Shown here in pieces: positions 46,408-61,400 of a stretch of DNA of 64,000 bases (its first letter is position 1; the number at the start of each line of letters is the position of its first letter). The position numbers and the translations under genes were made by a program. The notes below the pieces were generated by a model. That model saw nothing but the letters and a program-made list of their open reading frames with translations. It did no database searches and was not told the origin of the DNA. This stretch comes from Enoplolaimus lenunculus (taxonomy: Eukaryota > Nematoda > Enoplea > Enoplida > Thoracostomopsidae), in contig JASANG010000670.1 of the NCBI GenBank assembly GCA_030248215.1, positions 62,001-126,000 on the forward strand. Direction: 5' to 3'.

Positions 46408-49400
46408 ATGGCTCGTCGTAGCATGCGCAAAACGGCGGTGAAAGCTGGCAAAGATCCGAAGGTAACATCTACGGCGGTATCTGGACGCGTGACAAAGAAG
46501 AAAAACACGAAGGCGGTATCAAAAGTACCGGAAACAAGCGACAGCGAACCAGTAGGAACAACGTCGATAGCATCGCGTGTCCGGGCTACAAGAGCAACAC
46601 AGAAAAAGCTGGATGCAATTGTACGTTTGGTTTGAAGCTGATATGCAGTGCAAAATTTATTAGTTTATGTTAAATTGGCTTTGAAGTTTATTGAGCGAAG
46701 CGTTTTATGTTCTGCACTCTGGGGTCGAAAAATGGATGTCCGTCCGTCCGTCTGTCCCCCCGAAAAGAATCTCAGGAACGGCTGAACCGATTTTGATAAA
46801 CTTTTTTGTTTGAAAGCCAATTATCCTGGGGTGAACCTCGCATTGGGGTTTTAAAATTTTAAGCCGTTTATTAGCTACAGGCTAATTTGCATAATTAGTT
46901 ACTCCTAAATTTTACAGTTACAATCAATCTAATTTCAGCATTGCAGGGTTTTTGGGTGCGAGGAATCTGAATACATTGTTTAGAAACCTCCAAAACCGAT
47001 AATTGGGCAGTTAGCTAATAGATAATTTGTATATTAACATAGTTTATAAGCCTAAATTAGGACTTTTTACAATATTTCACTAATTATTAAGGTTAAAAGC
47101 AATCCAATTTCAGCACTAAAGGGTGTTTAGGTTGCGAAGAATTTGAATAAATTGTTTACAAACCTCCAAAACCGATAATTGAATAGTTAGCTAATAGCTA
47201 ATTTGCATATTAGCGTAATTGACAAGATAAAAGTAAGACTTTTTAAAGTATTTCAATAATTATTAGGGTTACTGAAGGTTTTTGGGTGCGAGGAATCTGA
47301 ATAAATTGTTTACATACCTCTAAAACCGATAATTGCGTAATTAGGTAATAGATGATTTGGATATAACTATAATCGATAAGCCTAACTTAGGCATTTTTAC
47401 AATATTTCGCTAATTATTAGGGTTACAAGCAGTCTAATTTAAGCAATAATGGATTTTTGGGTGCGAGGAATCTGAATAAATAGTCTACAAACCCTCAAAA
47501 CCGATAATCGAATTCTTAGCTATTACCTAATTTGCATATTAGCTTAATTGACAAGGCAAAATTACGACTTTTTAAATTATTTCAATAATTATTAGGTTGA
47601 CGGAAGGGTTTTTGGTTGCGAGGAATCTGAATAAATTGTCTACAAACCTCCAAAACCGAGAAATGAATAGTAAGCTAATAACTAATTTGCATATTATCTT
47701 ACTTGCTTATGTGTGTTCGAGCTTCGCTTAATAAATGTATGTCCCACTACTTGTATACGTACTAGAGGTTCGCTCCTTGGTAGTGCTTCACATTCGGCAT
47801 GGCGTGAAATACGAACAAAACATCGAAAAGTTCAAAATATCTGGGTGTCTAATTATGTTTAAATAAATATTTTCCTCTTTATTGTTGCCCATCTGCTGAC
47901 AATGCAATAATTTGAAAATACGATGCGCATGCATGTCGGTATGGGAAATGCAAATAATTTTAAAAGCAACGTTCTTGTTGCGTTTGAATATTTACTCGCA
48001 TAATATGAATTTATAGGTCATTCCTGTTGAAACTCCTCGATCTCCCAGCAAACGAAGTAAACCCAGGCGGATTTTGGAGGGCGAAAAACAGACATCGAAT
48101 GATGAGGTAATGCATCATCTTGATTTGCTTACACTGTGTGGAAAATACGGATTTTTGTTGTCTCTACGATGTTTCAGTCAATTTCCTTTTTGGTATTAAG
48201 TTATAAGTTTATATAGTGGTATTGAATTGATTATGGAATTGAAAATTTAAATATATTTTAAATTTATAAATTTCCTTGTTGTGTTGTTTAACATATGATG
48301 TGAAACTTACAGTTCAGAATGCTTAAAAATCGTTGTAAAAGATAAATCGGTTGCCTGTCTTTGTCGAATTTGCTATCTTATCATTGAAAACTTAAGCATC
48401 AAATCCACTCGTGGCTTCTGTTTTTATTTTATGATTTTTGGGAATGTGATTTTTATGACAATAACCAGTTACATGTTCTTGCTGCCAGGAAATGCAATAG
48501 AGTGACTTATTGTATGGTTTATTACATTATAGACCTGTTTTACAATTGAAAATTATTGTATTTTAAATCAAATGTTCAAATATATTTGTTGTTAATAAAT
48601 ATTCAGTTCCATAACGGCCAAAAATTGCCTAAATTTATTGGAGTGTTGCAGAATTGAATTGCATTTTAAGAAACTGTAAGCAAACTATGGATCATGCGTA
48701 ACAATTGTTTTTTGGTTGAAGCTGACCGAAAAATTTTATTTTGCCGAGTGTTACTAAATATGCATAGACATTTTATCGAAAATGTGGGGGTATTGCCCAA
48801 ATATGTGAGTGGTGGGCTCGCATCGGCGCCGTCCCGTAGTTGCAGGACTGATTTTTAAGAATGAAATTGAAAGTAACGCACGTTTTGTGGATTTTATCTA
48901 TCGTAATTTAGTACTGGAATTGGGCTTTCCTCGTAGTCTTGTAATAATGTTTAAAAGTATTTTTGACCTCTCTGTATAGTCTAGTGTTCATTGTTTAGGA
49001 TGACGACAAACAAGCAGTGAGAACCATTTCACCTTCACAACCTACAAAAATGCCCGTCAGTTCCACAGGAACACCTAAACGCCGTGCTACGACTAAGCGT
49101 AAAGCTCCTAGTGCTAGCAAGACTACAACAGAGGAGAACGAGTCCGTGGAAAATAGTGAGACTGAAAATGAAGCTGATGAAACTAAGAGAAGGAAAAAGA
49201 TTCGTCGTACCAAGGCGAAAACTGTGATCGAAAAATCACGAGACTCAGCGAAGAAAGCAGCAAATCGTAAAACAACGAAAAGGGCAGTAAAGACAAAAAG
49301 AAGCAAGTTTAGTTTGAGGCTTTTGTTTATATGTTGCTATGTTTATTTCTTTGTCTGGCTCCTCCTTCTTCCTATGTGTTGTCGAGGCCTTGCCCTTTGT

Positions 49401-52400
49401 AGAACTTTGCTGAAAACCTAACGCCAACACAAAAGGGGGGCAATTCTTTTAAATTCAATCTGGTACAATTTTGCATGTTGACATGTAATAAAATGTAATG
49501 TATTTTTCGCTTATAGCTAGATGGTGTCACAACTTTAGCACAGGTTCAGAGTATTAGCCAGCAGTTGTCTTTTTGTTGTATTTGTTTAACCGTTCCTGCG
49601 TGAATTTATACAATTTCGGCTTTTGACTCTTGTTTAAGGTTCGAAAGTAGCTCTGACGCCACGACCAACTCTTGCTGTGTATCGAGATGACCCGTTATTT
49701 GACCAAAGGTCTCGTGTTCCTTTCGCTTCTGTTCGTACAGACGCCAAGCTGGTGATTCGGGCTGCGATTTTGAACGATTTTGCGTTACTCAAGAACCTTA
49801 TCGGTGACCACAACCGAATTTATTCAACGTCTGTACAGCGATCACTTGAAGTTCCCCTAACCGCTGTGTCGTATGCAATGAAAAGTGAGTTGTGACCCAT
49901 TACATCGATGCATGGGTGTAGCCAGGATTTTGAAAAGCAATGGAGTCAGGTTTTGTAAAATATTAAAAGCGGAGTTTGCTGCTTAATATTAACTGAAATT
50001 TTTTACCTTCCCTCATCAGTATTTTGAAAAGGGTGTCGCGTTTTATAAAAGTTGGAAGTGGAAGAAGTGTTTCTTGGTGTTAGTTTGTGAAAAAATTTAA
50101 AATGCTTTGAATGTTATTTTTTATGAATTTTCTGTACAAAATAAGATGTTATAGTTTTAGTCGAAAACACACTTTATTAACAGGTATCTGTCTATTTTCA
50201 ATTTTGTCGTCTTATTGCTCACTTTATTTGAAACCTATCTTGAGCAATATAATACTTAAATCCTGCTTCTGTGCTATTTTGGTTGGTTTTAGACGGAAAT
50301 TGTAAAATGCTGCGACTGTTAATTGAATCGTCGAAAGAAGATACGACGAAAGTTAGACGCGTGGCTCCGTTGCCCATACTGCTTGATTATGGAGGAACTG
50401 GACGCTATAACTTAAAAATGCTTGGACATGCTGTTAGACAGATTAGTAAGTTGTTCGGAAATTTTCAATTTTTGACGGAATGGGTGTGGTATGCTCGAAG
50501 GATTTTAATGGGTAAGAAATATGATAATTATTAATTCTTTGGATTTTCGGTTTCGATAAAATGCACTTCTTAATTTGAGTTCCAGTTTAACGATGATTAT
50601 ATACATTTTTGTTTTTGTTTGTTTCGTTGTATTATATGTTTTGTTTACCACTTTGTTTCACACACACACACGTCATAGTACACATATAAGAACGTGCGTA
50701 TACAATACGTAATACATATTTTAGGTTTTAGTCGAGGCGCAAAGCAAGGAAACAACGCATTGCTGCAAGACTTTCGCTCAGAACAGCCGAATCAGTTTAC
50801 TTGGAAAAACGAAATTGAGCGAGCGCTGGGTAAGTTTGTTTACTCCAAAAGAGTTTGGAGCTGGGTTGTACTCACAGTTGTTAGCCTTTTTGGATGATGT
50901 GACGTTGGATAGCACTAGTCCAGGCAACTGGGAGTTTTTGGTTGCTAACAGACCGTGAATGCTAAGCGATGCGCACCGAATTTGTATTGCGATTCGGAAT
51001 GTAGCTCGGAAAGTTTTAAAACTGACATTTTATGCCGTTTTCAGCCGAAGGAGTCGAACCAAGCGTAATTGATACATTGGTTGCTGAAAACGTTAAAAGT
51101 CAATTTGAAATTCATACAATGATTTATTGCGCTGTCCGATGTGGTCATCGTAGTTTAGCTATGTATTTAATCGAAACTTACGGAGAGCAGTCGGCGTTCA
51201 ATCAGTTACATCGGCTTGGTGAGTTTGTATTTGTCTGTACCAGGATGGCAAAATATACCTTTACTTTCTAAGCGTTTAAAACGCGGAAGATTGGTAGAAC
51301 CATTATAGTTCAACTGATAGTTAGGACAAATATACTGGTAAACAGCTCGCTGGTTTCCTGTTTAGGATCCTATACAGGTTCCTAAAAAGCAATTACATAA
51401 AGTTTTTCTACAATTCTTTGGGAATTACAGCATTCAAGTTAGAACTAGAATTTGTAATCATTTCAAAATTAAAGACTTTTTAAAATAAAGGATGATGTTC
51501 CTGTGCTGCTGTGCACATTTGTTGTTTCTCAGTATATTTGTTCCAACTGCCAGTTTGACTATATTAATTATACGAATCGTCAGTTTTTCAGACGCACCTG
51601 CGAACATCCAGTAACTTTCCGATCGCGCACTTGAGGTCGCCGGGTCCAGTTCGAAGTTTTAATCCGCAATCTCGGACTACTGCCTCAGGTGTCGGCATAG
51701 TTTTACACAAGATGAATTTTCAATTATTTGCGCCGCGCCGCGTTAGAATACTGCTTTGAAACGCTTATCATACACAATATGAAACCTAGATTGAATGTGC
51801 AAAGCAATACCTTACCTACAGTTTCAAAATTTTTAGGTGACTTAAGTGGCGTTGCTCGCCTCTTTTTGCTGCATTCTGACCTAATCTTATATGCATATTT
51901 TCTGCGTATATATTATTTTAATTCTTGGAAGACAGGCGGTCATCAAAACGTTTGTGGTAACCGGTTCAGTAGGTCTTGAAATGTTTGATGCAGTTACTTT
52001 TGTTGAAGGTTGTAGTTGGATGAGTGTGTTGGGAGAGTACAGGCGTTTGTTATAGTTTTGAGTGACAAGTACGAACCATTACCAGCATTCCGTGCGACGA
52101 GTGTAAACAAAAAAGCGCAATGGTGTCGTAGTATTACGCCTGTTCATTGCGCGTGCATTAATTCGAACCCAACTTATTTGGAAGCTTTGCTTGCTGTTGA
52201 TCCGGATACAAATGTTCCCGATGAAAACATGCGGAAACCTATACATTATGCAGGTTAGGTGTGACCTTACTACAATTTTTTGTTTGAAACTTGTATTGTT
52301 AAGTGCGAATGGGACTTGTTATCAGTTGAAAATAGGTGTTATGACTTTAAAACAGGAACAAAAATATTTGAAACAAAGTTCTATACAATCTGACATTGTT

Positions 52401-55400
52401 GCGTGATATTTCTAAGTCGTAGTTACATGCTTTCATGGAAGACTGTTTATTTCGTAGAGATAGGAATAGCCAAATAGACCGGGCTTGCACTAGCGAAATG
52501 TTAGGCTTGAAACTGCTAATCGACTCAGATGTTAGAATTATTTTTTGAAATTTAGAAACATTTCTAAAGCAAGATGTGTGTTTTGTTGTTTTGAGTCTGT
52601 TTTATATGAGCAAAGGCTATTGATATGCCTATTGTATGAAAAGGGGAGTTTGTTTTTTAATCCAATAACTTCTATTTGTTTTATAGCTGCTTGCGATGGA
52701 AACTCACCGCTGAAATTGTTGCTATCGAAGGGAGTATCGTTGTATGAAACTGATAAACAAAGTAAAGTTTAAAAAATTAATTTTGTACCTTGACCCATAT
52801 TCTCAAATGTGTATAGCACCTATCACTGTAGCGCAAGTTCACGACCTATAGCAGATGCGGAGCTATTTCTGCGCTTCAGAGTATGTATCCCGGTTATCTT
52901 ATTGTCACGGCAGCGAGATTATCGTGTTGTGGGCGTAAAATTTGTTGAAATTTATCGACGTTATATTTGTTATAGGGTTTAGTTAGCGACAAGGTTTAGT
53001 TTTTTTGCATGTCCCACAACGTAAGCCCTGAAGGTGCATTTTTCCAATACTATTAAATTTTTAAAAATAAAATTCTATTTCGTTTTAGAAAACACACCGT
53101 TGCATATCGCAGCTTCTTGTGGTCGGCTGGAAAATGTTAAAGTTATTGTTGCGCAAATGACTGAACAAGATGGAGCTTTAACTTTTATGAAAATGAAAAA
53201 CAGGTGGGTTTGTTTGGCAGGATATTTATAGCTGGTTACTATACTTAGGTTATCAGCTTTACTTTAACGTGCGTAATTTGACAAATTGTCATGATCGTTT
53301 GTGTTCTTGAGCAATAAAAGCATTTTCTGCTATTTTTCAATAAACGCATTTTTCAGAAATGTTCAAAATTTGCTCTGTTTAGTGGCTGCAGTCCCAGTTC
53401 GAACCGGGGTCAGCGCTGTCCTTTATTTTTGGTAAAAAGGTTATTCTAGGTTTTGTTACAAGATCCAAAAGTGATATTTTGTGCCGAATTTGTAAGGAGA
53501 TTTATTACCAAATGCCGTGGCCTTATTATGCCGCAGAAAGTGTTATATCGGTTTGTTTGAGCATTTCAGAAGTACTTTTACAGCGTTGCATTTGGCCGTT
53601 AAAAATCGTCATTCGAGTATTGTTCGATATTTAGTTGACGCTGGTTCTGACATGGAGTACCCCACGGGGTCGGGAAAAGGAAATGTAAGTGGCTATCTTG
53701 CGGTCTTCGAGTGAATAAAGGGAGTGCATCTCAGTTCTTGGGGACTAAAGGGGTGCTCCTCTGTTCTGTGGGAATAAAAGGGATGGTTACCGGTTTTTAG
53801 CCACAAAAGTGTGCCTCTCGGTTGTGGAGGAGTAGAAGGGGTGCTTCCAAATTCCGAGAAAATAAATGGGGTTTCTCTGGTTCGGTGGGGGGAGTAAAGG
53901 GTTCCTGTCCGTTCTAAGGGAATAAAGGGATTCTTCCTCGTTCTGTAGGAATAATGGGTTGCTCCCCATTCCGGGTGAATGGATGGTTTGCTTCCCAAAT
54001 CTGAAGAAATAAAGGCGGTTCTTTCTGGTTCTGGGGAATAAAGAGATGTCTGTTGGTTCTGGGAGAATAAATGGCCACTGCCGGTTCTGCTAAAATAAAG
54101 TTGTGCCTCAAGGCTATGGAAGAATATATGGGAACCTTTGGAGTTTTGAGGGAATAGAGTGGATTCTTCGTGGTGCGGTGCGATTAAAGGTGTGCTTTCG
54201 GATTCCATAGAAATAAAGGGGTGCCTCTCAGTTGGGGTGGGGGAATAATGGGGTGCCTCCCGAATGGAACGGGGACGTAGTCGTTTTAGTAACTTATTTT
54301 GGTTTTCAAGCTTCTGTGCAAATTTCTTCGCTACTAAAATGCGTTGAATTTCTGCCACTATTTTTTATTTGTATATTGTCTCGCCGTTAGAAGCTTGCAA
54401 TGATGATACCTTTCACACCACTTATTTGAGTCTATTACTTAATTTTAATAGCTCTTTGGCGAAAGCACTATCAAACGATGTGCAACCATTTGAGAATGCG
54501 GGGCCTGGTAGGTATTGTCACGTAGCTCTACGCTTTTCGCAGTTAAAGTGAGTTAACGCACGCTTACATAATTTATCCACCATTGAGGCAAATTTATTGT
54601 GAATGGCACATTTTACAGATGACACCACTGATGTTAGCCGCAGCGTCGGATAATTTTGAAATAGCAGAATTTTTGGTCGAAGCCGGAGCGAAAGTGAACA
54701 AACGCGACAAATTGAAACGAACTCCGTTGTGTCATGCTATGATGAATGGAGCAACTTGTGTCGCGTCGTATTTGCTGCATATTGGTGCGTGCGCTGATAC
54801 CCCCGATAGCTCAGGTATGCGACAAAAGTTTTTTGGTCTTCAAGTTTCGAGATTAGTGCCTAATTTCACGTTATGCTTGTTACGAATAGCGGTTATTTTA
54901 AGTTGGTGATAGGTTTGTAACTTATTTACTATGTTTCAAAAGCGAAACCCGTGATGTTTGGATGAATGTACTATTTATGTATGCTGCCGTTGTAGTTTGT
55001 CAGTTTGAAAACATATTGCTAACTAGTGCTTGGTGAAATACATATCAGGGTATATTCTGCAAAGGCAAAAGGTATTATGAGTGGTACATTTTCAGGAAAC
55101 TCGCCAGCTCATTACGCGGCTGCTTATGGCTGGGGCCCATGTTTGAGCCTTTTAGCCCTGGTGGGTGCTTCGCTCAACGTTAAGAACGATTGGAAGTTAA
55201 CACCGCTTGCAATTGCGTATCTTAAAGGTCATATGGGACTTGTTGATTATTTGCTCGAACAGACCGGGGTTGATATCAATTGTTGTGATGAGAACGGTGT
55301 GGCGTTACTATCGTTGACTTGTGGACAAGCAGAAAACGAAACAGTTTTGGAGCAAATACGGTATGTGCAGAGATTAAGGTTTAAATGAGGCGGGGTACTT

Positions 55401-58400
55401 AAAACGAGGTAATTTTGGACAATAGATCTATTCATATATTGTAGTTTTTGGGGCTTTGTTGACACAATTATTGTGATGTGCTAAATGATCTAAGTTTTAT
55501 TTTCTTGCAAAGGAGTGAGGACTTTTGCATGTTTCAGGTTTTTGATTGAAAAACACAATGCAGATGTACGCACTGTGGACAGTATGGGAAATACACCGTT
55601 ACATCATATTGCAATTGCATCTCTATCTAATCGCTCTGATGAGTACGTGTCATTATAGCAGGGTTTGCGTTACCTGATCGTGATAGAGATGGATTTGAGA
55701 ATTCTGGCTTGTGGGTTTTTCGTTCTATATCTATATTATAAAAGTAGGAACGCCCAACATACATGTTTTGTGTGGTGTTCAATATAGAACAAAGGATTGT
55801 TAGCGTACAAAACTACGCAACAATGGCTGGGTTTCTGAAACCCTACTTAAGTACGACTTTAGTACTTAAGCACGTGCTAAGTAATTACTTAACATTTTGT
55901 CGTTTTTAAAAGCTTACTTAAGTTAAGTAATTACTTAAGTCGACGGATAAATTTGATGTATTACAGATTATCAGCTCAGTGAAATTATAGCGTCATGGTG
56001 CCTCCTTAATATAAACCAGAACTATTGCTTTTTTGTTACGACAGTGGCTCACATTTGGCGTTTATCTGTTTTTGTTCGAAAAGTTAAGTATTAAGCAATT
56101 ACTTAAGTATAAGTTAAGTAAACACTTAAGTAAGATTTCAGAAACCCGGCAATTGTTTGTTAGATGTTGACGTTGTAAATTTTCACAATTTTGACCAATG
56201 TAACTAATATACTATAAGAACATCTGTAAGTTTAACATCCAAATCGACATGAATGAGAAATTGAGGTTTCTGTTGCATTCGTTTTAGTCGAAGCCTTTTT
56301 CTTCCGAATTGCGGATATGGCGATCTAGTAATAGCTGGTGTCTGCTAAACTCCAATTTGTTTTCTTGTAGTTTACGTTCCCGAGTAGCAAAATCAACATC
56401 GACGGGGAGTCGAATTTGTCAGTTGGAGTCGACATTATAATATTAAGTTACCGTATAATATAAATATTAACGTAGAATATTGGTTAGACAACTAAACGAA
56501 AGTTAGTCGGTAATTCTTTTGAGACACCCTTTAGCCACCAATTCGTTCGGGTCTGATATGGCGCATCTTGTTATATATAAGTACATATTAAATTATAACG
56601 AGCCACCGCGGACGTAGGTTTAAGATGCCCATTTCACCAATTAGATCAGTATTCAATTAAGCATTTCACGTCCAATAAACATATTGCTGTTACTGCCACG
56701 GTCGTTTTGCAGAGGGACATGGTTGTACGTCTATTCTGAAGAACCCAAGTTTAAAAAAGAAACGCAGTGTGCCTGGTACAAGGCCTTGTTTGTTTCAAAA
56801 ATGTGTAAAGTTTGCTCTCAGATACCGTATAGGGAACTGTCTTAGTATGATATAACCAAGAGAAAAGTGACTCGGTGCACAATAGTTTTTGGACGTGTGT
56901 ATATGAAAACATTACTATATTGGATACAGAAAAACGCGGGCCTCGGTTGAAAGAACGTTAAGTGATACAGCCTCTCTTCTGATCAAACATAACGCGGAAG
57001 TTGACAGTAAAAATGAACAGGTTTGTTTTATTGTTGCACTTTTATGTAGTTTTTATGTCATTGTCCTTAATATTGATGTATTAGGACCAGGATAGAATAA
57101 AATTAATATTTTAGATAGATCTATGTATTTTACGCTCTGCTAAGGGTTTTTAACATTTGTTGACGTTTTTAGTGCGTTGGTGCCAAGTGTGGCTTTGGGC
57201 GGAGGTACGGAATATGGTCCCCTAGCAATTTAATAAAAATAGATCATTTTGCGGGTTTCGACGCGCTGAGCTCAACGGTGCCGTTTTTAGCGCTGGCTGC
57301 AGGGATCCCGGTTCTATAGTTATGGTCCTTTGAATTTTAACTTTTTACCATATGAAACATGTACAAACAACAATAAAATTTGTAAGGAATAAACCTGGTT
57401 AAGCTTATATTTTACGAACATGTTTCCTGCTCCAATCTGTGCGTGTTTGCACTATAATTTCGAGGGCCATAACTTCTGAACGGTTGGTCATGCTCCAGAA
57501 AAATGGTATCGTTGAATTCAGCTTGTCGAGATCTATAGGATGAACCACTTTTTATCAAAATCCTAGGGGGCCAGATTCCGTACCTCCGTCGTGGTTTTGT
57601 AGTATGATTTTGTTCAGGACACTCACGTGCGTCCGCATTGTGAGTAACATCGGAATGACCATGTTCTTGTGTAATTTCAATTTGCACGAGGTAGATTCAG
57701 TGCCTGCATTCTCAATTTGTTAGCACTTATGAGCAGTTGGCGATAAACAGTTGAACTAACCACGATGCACTCCAAAATTCAGCACATTAGTTGAATTGGA
57801 CTTTACTTGGTTTTCAGTTGTACATCTCTTGGAATTTGATTGTCTGAGACCTAATTAGTAACGTAGTTCTTACTCACATTTGGTATTACCATCTAGGTTT
57901 ACAGTTGATAATTGGTTGCTTGGTCATTTCAGGGCGCAACTGCGTTTATGCTTGCAATTAAACAAAAGCATATTGGTGTTGCACAAGTGTTGCTTGAGCA
58001 TGGGAAAGGATTGAATACGGATCCGAATTTGAAAGATAACACTTTGGCGGATTTGTTTGATGCTGCTGTTGATTATGACGTATGTTTTGTATATTTTTCG
58101 GTTTATTACAACGTCTAGAACTAAAAATCTCTGGATAGCTGTGCATGTTGATTACTGCCAGTATTGTCAAAGGTGTGTAATGCCTATCAATAATTAAAAC
58201 AGTTCAAGTAGACGATATTATTCAGCCACCCATCGAAAATTTATTACGGTGCAACACTAAACACCGCTTACATGACGCTAAACCTCACAAATTAGAAGCA
58301 GTATTCTCAATATGTGTAGCACCTCTCGACAGTTAGTGATAAGTGTTCAAAGAAGCGAAAGCGAGCTGCATTAGTTGCGAAACTCACAATTTGCTTACGG

Positions 58401-61400
58401 GTAAGGCAAATCATGTGTAAGAATTAAAAAAATTTGCACCGCACCTATTGTTGTTACAAACAGTTGAGACGGTTCCCAGACACAGGTGAGAATACCAGCT
58501 TAGGTTTTGAATAAACGTATATTCCATGTTTTGTTACATGAAATGGCTTTGTACGCTTTCCCCACATTTACGTTAGGCTTAGGCTCAGGAAAATGCTTGC
58601 CTATGCCTAAGAACTTGCTTAAGCCTAAACCTAATACTGATCCTATGTCTAAGCCTAAGCCTAAACCTTCACCTAAAATGTGGAAGTAAGAGCCCATGGA
58701 TGTATAATGTTTTTGTAGGTTTCTGGCCTCTTCGTTCTGTTAACGCGTGATGAACCTGAGGCAACCAGAACGCTATTACAACGTCCCAGTGGTAAAGATG
58801 GTTATACACCATTTTTGCGTTTGTGCCTCGCATATGTTAATTGTGTAAATGCTTCAGTGAAACACTCGGACAAGAACGAAACTGGCAGAGCTGGTTTCGG
58901 GTTTCGAAGTCACGGGATAATAAGAGGAAGGTTAGTTAAGAGCTTACGTTCCGTAGCTGCTAAACAACAGTATAATATTGCAACCGCAGACCTAAATAGC
59001 AGTAGTATGATAGTTGAAAACGACAAAGATATCGAGAAATGGCGTCGACTTATTGCGTTAATTAGACGTGTGTGCCAGTTTTACCCCAATGTCTTGTGTC
59101 ATCAAGTACGAATTCGCCGGCTTGGAGCAAAAAATCAAGTTGAAGATGTTACAAAAGGCAGCGATGAGGACCTGTTGGATGATAGTAGTGACCATGATCA
59201 AAGCAGTGATAATAGCCTTGACGAAGATTTTGCGATAAGACACGAATCTACCGTCGACGGCAACTTTGCCAGTGGCTTAGAGGTTTGGCGTAACTGTGGG
59301 TTAGGCCGCTCGACGTACCATATTCTCGCCGATGCGATCGATGTTCAATGGTGGTATCGCGACGCGTATGGAAAAAAGGTTGGCGCTGAACTTGTGCTAC
59401 CGCCATCGGCGGCATTGCCCGCCACTGGACCGCCGAAGACGTGCGCGTTGTTTGTAGTGGCTCAGCTCGCCACTGAGTTCCGTAACGCGTTGTCACCGCG
59501 ACGACCACTTGAACTTATCGACGCCGCGACTGGACATAGTCCATTGTTTGCGGCGCTAACCCGGCGGCTCCACGCGGCGGCAACGCTTTTGATAGACGCT
59601 GGCTGTGACGTTACGTTTAAAACGCCACCGCCTTTGTCTGTTAGAGGACTGATCGGCCACCGATCGACCTCAGCCGTTTTGACCGATGAATACAACCCCA
59701 GTCGACGAACAACACTCATGCAAGCGTTTCGGTCAGGCCTTGTTTCGCTAGTACCCAAATTACTTGGCCAACCCGGCGAGCAATCAAAATCTACACAAAC
59801 AATTGAGACAACACCATTTCGCAACGATCTAATCAACCTAGTCAAAGCCGTCGATGCCTCGGGAAATACAGCGCTACACTACGCCGCATGTCACCCGAAC
59901 GCACTACAAATTGGCGCCGCTGTTCGTGCGATCTTAGCCGTGCTGAAAGCTGAGCGGCAACCGACGCCAATACCGTTCGCTGCCGTAGTCGCACGAGCGA
60001 TCGCTGCGCGAAATCATAACGGTCGTACGCCGTTGCATTTAGCCGCCGAAGCTGATCGGGACACTAGCGTTGATCAGCGGCACGAGCTTATCGCCACGCT
60101 CATCGACGCTGGTGGCGATCTATCAGCTCGGGATAATGTCGGCCGTGTCGCGGCGCATTATGCCTACGTCAAATTTGGGCACGACACCGGTGGTGACGGC
60201 AGCGCGGCGTCGTCCGTTCATGATCCAGTCGCGTTGACGACAACGCTCGTTCGGGCGATGGCTGTTGCGAGTGGAAGTGTTGCGTCGCAACATCGCCAAA
60301 AACAGCAGCCAACCTCGCAACGGTTAGTGGCAGACGGCGATACGTCGCCAACACAGAAACCGCCGTCTCTACCTCTACTAGGAAATGGTCGCGACTCTAG
60401 CGTTGGAGTTGCCTTCTCGCCTCCCAGCAACAACAACATCTCTTCAAATCGAGTCGCATTGCCAACGCCGCTCAACGCGACTGATAGCTTCGGTCTCTCA
60501 CCGCTGCATTATGCAGCAACGCGCGGCGCAACAATCAGTTGTCTTACGTTGTTGCGACATGGGGCCGATGTTAATGCGTCTGCAGCCGAGGATGACACCG
60601 GTTCCGCAAGTGGAGGTAACGATACAGTGTTTGCTCGAAAGCTGGGCAACACCCCACTAGCGTTAGCGGTACGTCATGGTCATGTGCATACCGCGTTGAG
60701 CTTGATTCAAGCTGGTGCTAAGATTACAGCGGCGATTTCGGCCTATAAGCCGAGGGTCAAATTGGCGATAGAAAGGGGACCTTCCCCTCTGCAGCCGGCA
60801 AACGGAATCCGAACCGTGACCGAATATTGGTTTCGGTACACCTGGACTTATGTATGCGCCTGGCCTGAGCCTCCCAGCTTGGTTAGCGAGTCAATTTTGA
60901 GTCGAGTAGTCGCGAACGAGTGGCAAGGTGTCCTCTATGTTTTGATGGATATGTTTGAAAGCTGGTCTGGGGATGCGCCAGGAATCCGCCTACCGTTCTC
61001 AGCGCAGGCTGGTCTAACGCCAACGGAAGGGTTGCCAGAGACAGGAAAGGCAACTGGCGATTGCTATTACAAGCTCATTGAGGCTGCATTCAAGTATAAC
61101 AAACTCAATTTGGCGTTAACGCTCATTCGGGCTGCTGTTGCTGCAGGGTACAAGCAAGCGTTGCAGACGCAGTCACCAACATTGTTGCAAGTGTTTGCGA
61201 AATATTCGCGGTTGGCTGAGAGCGTATCTGGGGTCCCTTGTGGAAACTTGGAGACGACCTTGGCAGACTCTAAGGAGAAAAAAGGCAGGGCGATGTTAGC
61301 CGCCATCGATACAGAATTGATCAAACAAGTAGCGTCGACGCTTATTGACGTTGTGAGCATTAATCCGCATTCGTATTCTGACGCTGAACCGCACGCAATC

